Positions 8,069-16,913 of a stretch of 64,000 bases of DNA are shown here, piece by piece. The stretch is from NCBI GenBank assembly GCA_052168355.1, contig JBQLZQ010000023.1, positions 1 through 64,000 of the forward strand, given 5' to 3'. The stretch is from JBQLZQ01 sp052168355. GTDB taxonomy: Bacteria; Pseudomonadota; Alphaproteobacteria; DSM-16000; Inquilinaceae. Below the pieces are notes generated by a model that did no database searches, was not told the DNA's origin, and saw only the letters and a list, made by a program, of their open reading frames with translations. The translations under genes were made by a program, and so were the position numbers. How positions within the stretch are numbered: position 1 is the stretch's first letter; each line of letters starts with the position of its first letter.

Positions 8069-9094
8069 ATGGCGCAGGTTCGCGTTCGCGAAGACTACAG
8101 GGGGCTTACGGGCCCCGAAAAAGCGGCAGTTCTCATGCTCTCTCTGGGCGAGGAGCATGCTGCGCGCCTGTTCGTCTTCATGGACGAGGAGGAGATCAAG
8201 GAGCTGTCGCAGACGATGGCCAACCTTGGGACCATCAGCGCGTCGCTGGTCGAGCGGCTGTGCGTCGAGTTCGCCGAGCAGATTTCGTCGACCGGCTCCC
8301 TGACCGGCACGTTCGATAGCACCGAACGTCTGCTGATGAAGGTGATGGACCGCGAAAAGGTCGACTCCATCATGGAGGAGATCCGCGGACCGGCCGGCCG
8401 CACGATGTGGGAGAAGCTGGCCAACGTTAACGAAACGGTGCTGGCCAACTATCTGAAGAACGAATACCCGCAGACCGTCGCGGTGGTCCTCTCGAAGGTG
8501 AAATCGGACCACGCCGCGCGGGTCCTCGGTCTTCTTCCCGAAAGCTTCGCCATGGAAGTGGTGATGCGGATGCTGCGCATGGAGGCCGTCCAGAAGGACG
8601 TTCTCGACGACGTCGAGCGGACCCTTAGGACGGAGTTCATGTCGAACCTGGCGAAGACCAACCGCCGTGACGCCCATGAAATGATGGCCGAGATCTTTAA
8701 CAACCTCGACCGCCAGACCGAGAGCAAGTTCATCGCCGCCCTGGAGGAACGCAATCGCGACAGCGCCGAGCGGATCAAGGCGCTGATGTTCACGTTCGAG
8801 GACCTCAACAGGCTCGACCCGTCGGGGGTCCAGACCCTGTTGCGGGCCGTCGAAAAGGACAAGCTGGCTACGGCGCTCAAAGGCGCGTCGCAGGTCCTGC
8901 AGGATCTCTTCTTTTCGAACATGTCGGAACGCGCAGGCAAGATCATGCGCGAAGACATGGCGGCCATGGGTCCCGTGCGCCTCAAGGACGTCGACGAAGC
9001 CCAGATCTACATGGTGACCCTTGCCAAGGATCTGGCCGGCAAGGGTGAAATCATCATTGCGGAAGGCAAGGGCGACGATGAGCTTGTGTATTAG
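8069..9094 (+). CDS. fliG: Flagellar motor switch protein FliG
   Basis: FliG is the rotor component that contacts the stator and determines torque and direction. The 341-residue protein has the expected N, middle and C domains. The middle-domain motif reads EYPQTVAVVLSKV, with Tyr where EHPQ is usual. The C-terminal domain (about 235-335) contains the charged torque helix around LRAVEKDKLATALKGAS. It follows fliF by 39 bases and precedes fliH. The start ATG has an ACGAGG ribosome site. Confidence 0.95.
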   Translation: MAQVRVREDYRGLTGPEKAAVLMLSLGEEHAARLFVFMDEEEIKELSQTMANLGTISASLVERLCVEFAEQISSTGSLTGTFDSTERLLMKVMDREKVDSIMEEIRGPAGRTMWEKLANVNETVLANYLKNEYPQTVAVVLSKVKSDHAARVLGLLPESFAMEVVMRMLRMEAVQKDVLDDVERTLRTEFMSNLAKTNRRDAHEMMAEIFNNLDRQTESKFIAALEERNRDSAERIKALMFTFEDLNRLDPSGVQTLLRAVEKDKLATALKGASQVLQDLFFSNMSERAGKIMREDMAAMGPVRLKDVDEAQIYMVTLAKDLAGKGEIIIAEGKGDDELVY

Positions 9095-9101
9095 CACCGC
9101 C

Positions 9102-9899
9102 ATGGATCAAGGCACCCCCCAGGCCCGCCCCTTCGGCTTCGACCGCTCCTTCGACGTCAATGACACGGGCGCGCGCCCGATGGCTGAAGCAAAGGTCGAG
9201 ACGGCGGCGAAGAAGGCGCCGCCACCGCCACCGCCGCCGACCTTCAGCGCGGAGGATGTGGAGGCGGCCCGGCGCGATGGCTACAACAAGGGACGGACAA
9301 CGGCCACGGCCGAAGCGGAAGCGTCTTTAGACAGCAAGCTTGTCCAAATGCTTGAGAAGATTGACGGTGAGACCAAGCGGCTCCTGGACGAGCAAGCCGC
9401 CATGGATGCGGCCTTGACCGACGAGGCGATACGGATCGCCGTGGCGCTGATCGGCAAGCTGTTGCCGGGTCTCGCCGAACGGCACGGGCTGGACGAGGCG
9501 GAGCATCTCGTCCGCGCCTGTCTCGCCGACATGATCGAGGAGCCGCGTATCGTGGTGCGTGTTGCCGACACGATGCTGGATCCGATGCGCGATCGCCTCG
9601 CGGCGATCCCCGGAGAGGCTGGGTTCACCGGTAAGGTCATCCTGCTCAGCGACGACGCCCTGACCGTCGGCGACTGTCGCGTGGAGTGGGCCGACGGCGG
9701 CGCCGAACGGATCTCGGCGACCTTGTGGCAAGACATCGAAGAAATCGCAGGCCGGGTGCTGCGCGCAAAACCGGCGGAGACGACCCCTTCGGAGCCAGAG
9801 CCGGACGGTTCGCAAACCCCCGGCGCCCCACCCCCTTCTTCCCCCGCCGTCGATAGCGGCGAGGATACCCCCGACATCGCCACCAGGAGAGCAGGATGA
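9102..9899 (+). CDS. fliH: FliH-like flagellar export regulator
   Basis: FliH binds the FliI ATPase and tethers it to the export gate and C ring. The 265-residue protein has a proline-rich stretch (about residues 45-52), then a helical coiled region (AARRDGYNKGRTTATAEAEASLDSK) typical of FliH. The C-terminal half resembles the FliH/YscL fold, and the tail is Pro/Ser-rich. The ATG at 9102 is 8 bases after the fliG stop. Assignment rests partly on position between fliG and fliN, because FliH sequences are weakly conserved. Confidence 0.8.
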   Translation: MDQGTPQARPFGFDRSFDVNDTGARPMAEAKVETAAKKAPPPPPPPTFSAEDVEAARRDGYNKGRTTATAEAEASLDSKLVQMLEKIDGETKRLLDEQAAMDAALTDEAIRIAVALIGKLLPGLAERHGLDEAEHLVRACLADMIEEPRIVVRVADTMLDPMRDRLAAIPGEAGFTGKVILLSDDALTVGDCRVEWADGGAERISATLWQDIEEIAGRVLRAKPAETTPSEPEPDGSQTPGAPPPSSPAVDSGEDTPDIATRRAG

Positions 9900-10228
9900 C
9901 CGACGACACCATCGACTTCGACGAGCTGGAAACGGACGACATCGAAGAAGCGCCGCCCGAGAACCTTCCGGCCGCCCAGGTCACCAAGGAACTGGAGGCG
10001 ATCTATGACATTCCGGTCCAGATTTCCGCCGTTCTCGGCAAGACGACCATGCAGGTCAATCAGCTGTTGAAGCTGGGGCGCGGCGCGGTTGTCGAATTGG
10101 ACCGCCGGGTCGGCGAAGCCATCGACATCTACGTCAACAACCGGCTCGTCGCGCGCGGCGAGGTGGTGGTCGTGGACGATCGGCTGGGTGTGACCATGAC
10201 CGAGATCATCAAGTCGGATCGGAACTGA
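9896..10228 (+). CDS. fliN: Flagellar motor switch protein FliN
   Basis: FliN forms the lower C ring with FliM and FliG and docks FliH. The 110-residue protein has an acidic N-terminal extension (about 1-30) and one SpoA/surface-presentation domain (about 35-108) with IPVQISAVLGKT, LLKLGRGAVVELDRRVGEAIDIYVNNRLVARGEVVVVDDRLGV as consecutive conserved blocks. It overlaps the fliH stop by four bases (ATGA), which indicates translational coupling. fliM is not in the window. Confidence 0.94.
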   Translation: MTDDTIDFDELETDDIEEAPPENLPAAQVTKELEAIYDIPVQISAVLGKTTMQVNQLLKLGRGAVVELDRRVGEAIDIYVNNRLVARGEVVVVDDRLGVTMTEIIKSDRN

Positions 10229-10294
10229 ACGGGCCTGAAAGGTCGAACACCGGCGTGTCACTGCCGCGCCGGGCTTTAACTGAGGTTTGGAAGC

Positions 10295-11665
10295 ATGCGT
10301 TTGCTGATTGTCGGAACCCTTGCCGGGCACATCACCGCCGCCGGTAAAATCGCCATGGACCGGGGCGCCAAGGTGGCGTTCACGGAGAGCATCGACGGTG
10401 GCCTTGCCGCGCTGCGCGGTGGCCAGGGCGCCGATCTGGTGATGATCGACATCACCCTCGATATCGCCGAGATGTGCCGGCGGCTCAAGTCCGAGCGGAT
10501 CCACGTGCCGGTGGTGGCATGCGGTATCGGGACGGATGCCCAGGCGGCGGTCCGCGCCATCCGCGCCGGGGCCAAGGAATACGTGCCGCTGCCGCCCGAC
10601 GCCGAGCTGATCGCCGCGGTGCTGGAGGCCGTTGCCGACGACAGTCACGCCATCATCAGCCATGACCCGGTCATGACCAAGGTGCTCAAGCTGGTGGACC
10701 AGATCGCCCCGTCCGACGCCTCGGTGCTCATCACCGGCGAAAGCGGCGCGGGCAAGGAACTGATGGCCCGCCAGATCCACCGCAAGAGCCGCCGCGCCGA
10801 CCACAAGTTCATCTCGGTCAACTGCGCCGCGATTCCCGAAAATCTCCTGGAGTCCGAGCTGTTCGGCCATGAAAAGGGCGCCTTCACCGGCGCCGTGGCG
10901 CGCCGGATCGGCAAGTTCGAGGAAGCCGAGGGCGGCACCCTGCTGCTCGACGAAATCAGCGAGATGCATCCGCACCTGCAGGCCAAGCTGCTGCGCGCGG
11001 TGCAGGAACGCGAGATCGACCGGGTCGGTGGAACCCAGCCGATCAAGGTCAACCTCAGGCTTCTGGCCACCTCCAACCGCGACCTAGAGGACGAGGTGCG
11101 CGCCGGGCGGTTCCGCGAGGATCTTTTCTTCCGTCTCAATGTCGTTTCCGTCCGGGTGCCGTCGCTGCGGGAGCGGCCCGGCGATATCGCCGTCCTGGCC
11201 GAGCATTTCATCCAGAAATTCTCCGAGGCGAACGATCTGGGTCCCCGCAAGCTGACGGAAGAAAGCGTTCGGATGCTGTTGGCGCACCCCTGGCGGGGCA
11301 ATGTCCGGGAGCTGGAGAACACCATGCACCGGGCCGTTCTGATGGCTGACGGCGAGGAGATCGGTCCCGAGGCCCTGGCCCTGACGGGCCAGACGCTGGG
11401 CTCAAGCACGGCAACCGTCAGCCACGACGGCCAGCCGCGCGAAACCGCCACGGTGTTGCCCGGCGGCAGCCTGGTGGGGCGGACCGTGGCCGAGGTCGAG
11501 CGCGATCTGATCCTGGAGACCCTGAACCATACGCTGGGCAACCGTACCCATGCGGCCACCATCCTGGGGATCTCGATCCGAACCCTGCGCAACAAGCTCA
11601 AACTCTACAGCGACGACGGCGTGCCGGTTCTGGCTGCTGGCGACGTCGAACGGGTTTCGGTGTAA
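10295..11665 (+). CDS. flbD: Sigma-54-dependent flagellar regulator FlbD
   Basis: FlbD activates late (hook and filament) flagellar genes at sigma-54 promoters and represses early ones. The 456-residue protein has an N-terminal degenerate receiver-like domain (about 1-115), then an AAA+ domain with Walker A GESGAGKE and the sigma-54 contact loop GAFTGA (about 195-200). A Fis-type helix-turn-helix lies near the C terminus (about 400-440, NRTHAATILGISIRTLRNKL). It sits in the fliF operon between fliN and flhA, the Caulobacter-like location. Its presence matches the sigma-54 promoters at 1016 and 1364. Confidence 0.92.
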   Translation: MRLLIVGTLAGHITAAGKIAMDRGAKVAFTESIDGGLAALRGGQGADLVMIDITLDIAEMCRRLKSERIHVPVVACGIGTDAQAAVRAIRAGAKEYVPLPPDAELIAAVLEAVADDSHAIISHDPVMTKVLKLVDQIAPSDASVLITGESGAGKELMARQIHRKSRRADHKFISVNCAAIPENLLESELFGHEKGAFTGAVARRIGKFEEAEGGTLLLDEISEMHPHLQAKLLRAVQEREIDRVGGTQPIKVNLRLLATSNRDLEDEVRAGRFREDLFFRLNVVSVRVPSLRERPGDIAVLAEHFIQKFSEANDLGPRKLTEESVRMLLAHPWRGNVRELENTMHRAVLMADGEEIGPEALALTGQTLGSSTATVSHDGQPRETATVLPGGSLVGRTVAEVERDLILETLNHTLGNRTHAATILGISIRTLRNKLKLYSDDGVPVLAAGDVERVSV

Positions 11666-11701
11666 CCCCCGCCGACGGCCCGGAGCAGCCCCCGCACCGC
11701 C

Positions 11702-13810
11702 ATGACCGATCAGACAGCCAGCGCGCCGGCCAAGGACTTCCCTGGGCTCAAGGCGCTCAAGAGCCTGTCCCAGCGGGGCGATCTTGCCCTCGCCCTGGGT
11801 GTCGTCGCCATCCTGGTCGTGCTCATCCTGCCGATGCCGAGCTGGCTGCTCGACATCAGCCTGGCGATCTCGATCACGTTCTCGGTGCTGATCCTGATGA
11901 ACGTGCTGTTCATCAGCAAACCCCTGGAGTTCAGTTCCTTTCCGACCATCCTGCTGATCGCCACCCTGCTTCGCCTGTCGCTCAACCTTGCCTCGACACG
12001 GCTCATCCTGGCCGATGGCCATGAGGGTCCCGCCGCCGCCGGCAAGGTCATCGAGGCTTTCGGCAGCTTCGTCATGGGCGGCAACTTCGTCATCGGGATC
12101 ATCGTCTTCGGCATTCTGGTCATCGTGAATTTCATCGTGATCACAAAGGGTTCGGGGCGCATCGCCGAGGTCGGCGCCCGGTTCAGCCTGGACGCCATGC
12201 CCGGCAAGCAGATGGCGATCGATGCCGACCTGTCGGCTGGGTTGATCGACGAAACCCAGGCCCGCACGCGACGCAAGGAGCTGGAGGACGAAAGCAACTT
12301 CTACGGCGCCATGGACGGTGCCGCCAAGTTCGTGCGCGGCGACGCGGTGGCCGGTCTGCTGATCACCTTCATCAACGTCATCGGCGGCATCATCATCGGC
12401 ACGGCCCAGATGGGCCTGACCATGAGCGAGGCGGCCGAAACCTACACCATTCTCACCGTCGGCGACGGGCTGGTCAGTCAGATCCCGGCCCTGATCGTAT
12501 CGGTCGGCGCCGGCATGCTGGTGTCCAAGGCCGGCGTCAGCATGACCGCCGACAAGGCCGTGTTCGGTCAGCTTGGCAGCTATCCCAAGGCCCTTGGCCT
12601 GGCTGCCGTGCTGATGGGCTGTCTGGCGATCCTGCCGGGCATTCCCATGATCCCGTTTCTGGGCCTGGCCCTGGCCGCCGGCGGCACCGCGTGGTGGCTG
12701 ACCCGACAGCGCCTCACCGTAGAGGCCGAGCGCACCGCCGAGGAGGCCAAGCAGAGCGCCGTGGCCCCCGTCGCCGAAGAGCCGATCGCCACGGCCCTGC
12801 AGATCGACCAGATCCGGCTCGAGCTTGGGTACGGCCTGCTGCCGTTGATCAACAACGACAGCGGCACCCGCCTGACCGATCAGATCAAGGGGCTGCGTCG
12901 CCAACTGGCCGGCGACATCGGCTTTGTCATGCCGTCGGTCCGCATCCAGGACAACCTTCAGCTGCCACCCAACACCTATGTGGTTCGGGCCAAGGAGATC
13001 GAGGCCGGTCGCGGCGAGGTCCGGCCGAACATGCTGCTGATCATGGATCCGCGCGGCGAACCCATCACCATGCCCGGCGAGGCGACGACGGAGCCGACCT
13101 TCGGCCTGCCGGCCATGTGGATCGATTCCGCCCACCGCGAAGAGGCGACGTTCAAGGGCTACACCATCGTCGATGCCCAGACGGTGGTGACCACCCATCT
13201 GACCGAGATCATCAAGGATCAGATGCCCGAGCTTCTGTCCTATGTCGAAACCCAGAAGCTGCTGGACGAGCTGGACAAGGAGCACCAGAAGCTGGTCGGC
13301 GACGTGGTGCCGGCCCAGATTTCCGTCGGCGGTCTGCAGCGCATTCTTCAGAACCTGCTGGCCGAGCGGGTGTCCGTCCGCGACCTGCCGACGATCCTGG
13401 AGGGCGTGGCGGAGGCGTGTGGGTACACCCGCAACGTCAACGCCATCACCGAGCATGTTCGGTCGCGGTTGGCCCGGCAGATCAGTGGCAGCGCCACCAA
13501 CGAACAGGGGTTCATCCCGCTGGTCACCCTGTCCCCCGGCTGGGAACAGGCGTTCGCCGAGGCGATCGTCGGCGAAGGCGACGACCGCCAGTTGGCCATG
13601 GCGCCAAGCCGTCTCCAGGAATTCATCTCGACCGTCCGCGAGACGTTCGAGCGCCATGCCATGATGGGCGAGGCGCCGGTGCTGCTGACAAGCCCGGGGA
13701 TCCGCGCCTATGTCCGCTCCATCGTCGAGCGGTTCCGTCCGTCGACGGTGGTCATGTCGCAGAACGAGATCCACCCCAAGGCCAAGATCAGAACCCTTGG
13801 CCAGATATAA
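11702..13810 (+). CDS. flhA: Flagellar export gate protein FlhA
   Basis: FlhA is the large export-gate subunit of the flagellar type III system and receives substrate-chaperone complexes. The 702-residue length is normal. The N-terminal half (about 30-330) carries eight or so membrane helices and the conserved cytoplasmic FHIPEP-family loop (RIAEVGARFSLDAMPGKQMAIDADL region). The C-terminal cytoplasmic domain (about 370-700) is intact. It lies between flbD and flhF. The only ribosome-like GGAG is about 16 bases upstream, so initiation may be weak. Confidence 0.95.
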   Translation: MTDQTASAPAKDFPGLKALKSLSQRGDLALALGVVAILVVLILPMPSWLLDISLAISITFSVLILMNVLFISKPLEFSSFPTILLIATLLRLSLNLASTRLILADGHEGPAAAGKVIEAFGSFVMGGNFVIGIIVFGILVIVNFIVITKGSGRIAEVGARFSLDAMPGKQMAIDADLSAGLIDETQARTRRKELEDESNFYGAMDGAAKFVRGDAVAGLLITFINVIGGIIIGTAQMGLTMSEAAETYTILTVGDGLVSQIPALIVSVGAGMLVSKAGVSMTADKAVFGQLGSYPKALGLAAVLMGCLAILPGIPMIPFLGLALAAGGTAWWLTRQRLTVEAERTAEEAKQSAVAPVAEEPIATALQIDQIRLELGYGLLPLINNDSGTRLTDQIKGLRRQLAGDIGFVMPSVRIQDNLQLPPNTYVVRAKEIEAGRGEVRPNMLLIMDPRGEPITMPGEATTEPTFGLPAMWIDSAHREEATFKGYTIVDAQTVVTTHLTEIIKDQMPELLSYVETQKLLDELDKEHQKLVGDVVPAQISVGGLQRILQNLLAERVSVRDLPTILEGVAEACGYTRNVNAITEHVRSRLARQISGSATNEQGFIPLVTLSPGWEQAFAEAIVGEGDDRQLAMAPSRLQEFISTVRETFERHAMMGEAPVLLTSPGIRAYVRSIVERFRPSTVVMSQNEIHPKAKIRTLGQI

Positions 13811-13822
13811 AGAAGCCCTGCC

Positions 13823-14821
13823 GTGCGCCTGAAATCCTATACATCCCAAACCATCGCGGGCGCCATGGCGCAGATCCGCGAGGAATTGGGCGATGACGCG
13901 ATCATCGTCGCCAGCCGCGGCGACGGCGAGGGTGGCGTGCGGGTCACGGCGGCGATCGACGAAGCGGTGTTGGCCGAACGGGCCCGCCTGCGCGCCGCCC
14001 GGGACGCCATCGACAAGGCGGCGTCCATCGAGCCGACCATCGATGTCGCCTATCGCGCCATGAAGGACAATGGCGTGCCGGTGGCCATCGGCGAGGCGAT
14101 CCTGGATCTGATCGCCGGGTTCGAGACCACCGACCCGGTGCGCGCGCTGGCGGCGGCGCTGCGCCAGACCTTCCGCTTCGACCCGCTCGACGAGATGACC
14201 CAGAAAACCCCGCTGATGCTGGTCGGGCCACCGGGGGCCGGCAAGACCCAGACGGCCGTCAAGCTGGCGGCGCGGGCCATGGTCGAAAACCACACCGTCG
14301 CCCTGATGAGCTGCGATACCGGACGGGCCGGCGGACTGTTGCCGCTGGCGGCCTTCGCCCATGCCCTCAAAATGGAGGTCGTCGCGGTTTCCGACCCCTC
14401 GGCCTTGGCGGCGGGCCTGCGCGACGCCGCCGACCGCGATCTGACCGTCATCGACGGACCGGGCCGAAACCACCTGAACACCAGGGAGATGGTCGAGCTG
14501 GGCCGCTACATCGTCGCCGGCCGGGTGGAGCCCCTCCTGATCCTGCCGGCGGGTCTGGATCCGATCGGGGCGGCCGATATCGCCGGCAGCTACGCCGATG
14601 TCGGCGCCCGTCGGATGATCGTGACGCGCATCGACCTCACCAGGCGCCTGGGCAGTGTGCTGGCCGCCGCCTTTGCCGCCGGCATCGCGTTTGCCGAGAC
14701 CAGCGACACCAACGCCATCAGGGACGGCCTGATGCCGGCGACGCCGATGAATCTGGCGCGGCTGCTTCTGCCGGGCCGGATCCCGGCCCCCGAAAACGCG
14801 CTGGCCACGGCCCGGCAATGA
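13823..14821 (+). CDS. flhF: FlhF-like SRP-family GTPase
   Basis: FlhF is a signal-recognition-type GTPase that sets flagellar number and polar position. The 332-residue protein starts with MRLKSYTSQTIAGAMAQIREELGDDAIIVASR, split here as the FlhF N region (about 1-35), then a helical linker. The G domain begins near residue 130 with P-loop GPPGAGKTQT; a DGPGRN block stands for the DTAGR motif and is altered. The start is GTG, 12 bases after flhA. The unusual DTAGR variant may reduce GTPase activity, but family membership is clear. Confidence 0.85.
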   Translation: MRLKSYTSQTIAGAMAQIREELGDDAIIVASRGDGEGGVRVTAAIDEAVLAERARLRAARDAIDKAASIEPTIDVAYRAMKDNGVPVAIGEAILDLIAGFETTDPVRALAAALRQTFRFDPLDEMTQKTPLMLVGPPGAGKTQTAVKLAARAMVENHTVALMSCDTGRAGGLLPLAAFAHALKMEVVAVSDPSALAAGLRDAADRDLTVIDGPGRNHLNTREMVELGRYIVAGRVEPLLILPAGLDPIGAADIAGSYADVGARRMIVTRIDLTRRLGSVLAAAFAAGIAFAETSDTNAIRDGLMPATPMNLARLLLPGRIPAPENALATARQ

Positions 14822-14861
14822 AGCGCTTGGCGCCCGCCATGCCCTTGACGGCGACCGTCCG

Positions 14862-16436
14862 GTGAGCGGGCCGCCGCCGGTCTCGGGGCTTCCAGCGGGC
14901 GCCGCGGGCGCGCCGTCGGTCGCCGCGACAGCCGCGGACGTCGTCGTTTCGGCGACCCTCAGATCGGCGTCCGACACCCTGCTCCAGCGCCTCGCCGCGC
15001 TGCCCCGGGCCATCGTGATCACCGGCACCGTACTGGCGCAGTCGGCCGATGGGACGGCCCGGCTGCGGACCCAGTTCGGCGAAGTGGGCGTGCGGCTGCC
15101 CGTTCTGCTGGTCCCCGATCGGCCGGTCACCATTCAGGTCCCGGCCCAGTCGGCGCCCAGCTCCACCGCCGCCATACGCCTGCCGCTGGATGTCCGCGCC
15201 GTTCTTCCCCCCGGCACCGTGTTGACGCCCGAGGCCCCGTCACAGCCGGCGGTCGCCACCCGCACCACGCCACAGGCTCCTCCGGCGCCGCTGCGGGGTG
15301 CTCCGCCCTCGCCGGCATCCGGGGGGCCCCCCGGCGCGGCCCCACCGCCGGCGCCCGCCCTGGCGGCCGCGACGGCGCCCCTGCCCGGCCCGGGATCCGG
15401 TCTGGCCAGCGTCGTGGCCGGCCAGCCCGCCGCGCCGTCCGTCGCCCCGGCGGCGACCGCCGCTCCGTCGAGCCCCGGTGGGCCAACGGCCCCGGCCCAG
15501 GGCGGCGGCGCCCCAACCGCCCCCTCCCTAGCGCCGGCCGCGGCGGGACCGGTGGCCGCCGCCCGCACCGTGCCGCCGCCGGCCGTGCCGGCCAGCCCCG
15601 CCGCGCCAACGGCGCCGGCCAGCCCCGCGGTGAAGGGAATCCCGTCCGCCGGCGCTCCACCCGGTCCCCCCGCGCCCGCCGCGGGATCGGGACCGGTGTC
15701 GGTATTGGCCAGGGAGGTGGCCACCGCAATGGCCGGCGCCGCCGAACGCGGCCTCGCCGTCGCCCGGCCGATACCGGCCCCCCTGCCGCCGCTGGACGCA
15801 GGACCGTCTGCGCTGCCGGCCCTGCGGGAGGTTCTGACCACCCTGGCGGCCATGGATTCCGCCCTGTCCCGCCACCTGACCCAATCCGTCCTGCCCCAGC
15901 CCGGCCCGCAGATGTCTCCGGGTGTTCTGTTCTTCCTGTCGGCCGTGCGCGGCGGCGATCTTCGCACCTGGTTGGGCGACCGCGCGTCGCGCCTGCTGGA
16001 GACCGCGGGAAAGGGCGATCTCATCGCCCGGGCCGGCGCCGAGCTCGGCCAGACGGGCCGCGCCGGGCCCGAGCCGATGGCCGGCGAATGGCGCAGCCAC
16101 ACTGTGCCGGTGCTGCATGACGGGCGTCTGACCCCCATGCACATCCATATCCAGCGCTCGATCGACGGCCGTGGCCAGACACCGGGCCAAAGCCGCGACG
16201 CCGAGCAGAGGTTCGTTCTGGATCTGGATTTGAGCCGCCTAGGCGCCGTCCAGGTCGACGGCCGGCTGCGGCGGACCCGGTTCGACCTGATCCTACGCAG
16301 CCAGCGGGCCTTGCCGCCAGAGATGCGGAGCGAAGTGTCGTCCCTGTTCGGTTCGGTATGCGAAGCCAGCGGCCTGACCGGGCACCTGGCCTGCCAGGCC
16401 GGCGGCCACGACTGGATGAGACTGCGGCGGTCGTAG
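14862..16436 (+). CDS. FliK-like Pro/Ala-rich flagellar protein
   Basis: This 524-residue protein begins at a GTG 40 bases after flhF. The region from about 100 to 290 is almost entirely Ala, Pro, Gly and Ser. The C-terminal ~150 residues are ordered, with a LDLDLSRLGAVQVDGRL segment, then FDLILRSQRALPPEMRSEV, resembling the Flg_hook fold of FliK-type proteins (LxxLGxVxV pattern). It closes the fliF-flhF operon, so a flagellar export or assembly role is likely. Since a true fliK is at 1.4 kb, this is a paralogue or a protein of related fold; function is not established. Confidence 0.7.
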   Translation: MSGPPPVSGLPAGAAGAPSVAATAADVVVSATLRSASDTLLQRLAALPRAIVITGTVLAQSADGTARLRTQFGEVGVRLPVLLVPDRPVTIQVPAQSAPSSTAAIRLPLDVRAVLPPGTVLTPEAPSQPAVATRTTPQAPPAPLRGAPPSPASGGPPGAAPPPAPALAAATAPLPGPGSGLASVVAGQPAAPSVAPAATAAPSSPGGPTAPAQGGGAPTAPSLAPAAAGPVAAARTVPPPAVPASPAAPTAPASPAVKGIPSAGAPPGPPAPAAGSGPVSVLAREVATAMAGAAERGLAVARPIPAPLPPLDAGPSALPALREVLTTLAAMDSALSRHLTQSVLPQPGPQMSPGVLFFLSAVRGGDLRTWLGDRASRLLETAGKGDLIARAGAELGQTGRAGPEPMAGEWRSHTVPVLHDGRLTPMHIHIQRSIDGRGQTPGQSRDAEQRFVLDLDLSRLGAVQVDGRLRRTRFDLILRSQRALPPEMRSEVSSLFGSVCEASGLTGHLACQAGGHDWMRLRRS

Positions 16437-16481
16437 AGCTCGGTCGACCGGTACCGGCCGGCGGCGCTTTCTTCCTCCCCC

Positions 16482-16913
16482 CTACTCCGCCTCCATCGCC
16501 GACCGGCGGCGTTCGAACTGGGTGGCGGCGACCTCATCCAGGGTCAGGCGTTCCTGGCGTTCGAGGCGGCGCGTTTCGGCCCGCATCCGTTCTTCCTGAG
16601 CCAGCTCGTATCGCTTGAGCTCCCGAAAGGACTCCGTGATCGCGTCGTGGGCGGCGGCGATCTGCCGGCCGATCTCATCGAGGGTCTGTGTCAGATGGCG
16701 TTCGCGGGCCAGGATCGACTGGATATAAGGACCGATGCCCAAGGCCGGACCGTCGGTCCGGCTCGCGGCCTCGCGCTCGCGCGTCAGATCGGCCTGAAGC
16801 CGGCCGATCTCGCCCTTGATGCGATCGGCCAGGGCCTGGAGCTCCGCCTGCGTCCGGCGCTTTTCGTCAAGCTGCCAGCGGTGCAGGCGGATCAGGCTCT
16901 CGAGCTGTTTCAC
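16482..16913 (-). CDS. fliJ: FliJ-like flagellar export chaperone
   Basis: FliJ is a small coiled-coil protein that sits in the FliI ATPase ring and escorts export chaperones. The 143 residues are almost wholly predicted helix, rich in Glu, Arg, Gln and Leu, with the N-terminal LESLIRLHRWQLDEKRR typical of FliJ. The start overlaps the fliI stop by four bases, so the two are translationally coupled. It converges with the FliK-like gene, 45 bases away. Confidence 0.85.
   Translation of the reverse strand: MKQLESLIRLHRWQLDEKRRTQAELQALADRIKGEIGRLQADLTREREAASRTDGPALGIGPYIQSILARERHLTQTLDEIGRQIAAAHDAITESFRELKRYELAQEERMRAETRRLERQERLTLDEVAATQFERRRSAMEAE

Noticed and set aside
11402..15133. A 1243-codon open frame on the minus strand
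   Set aside because: It lies opposite flbD, flhA and flhF, which have clear family motifs. Its translation is Arg/Gly/His/Gln-rich with no domain, as expected for an antisense frame in GC-rich DNA.
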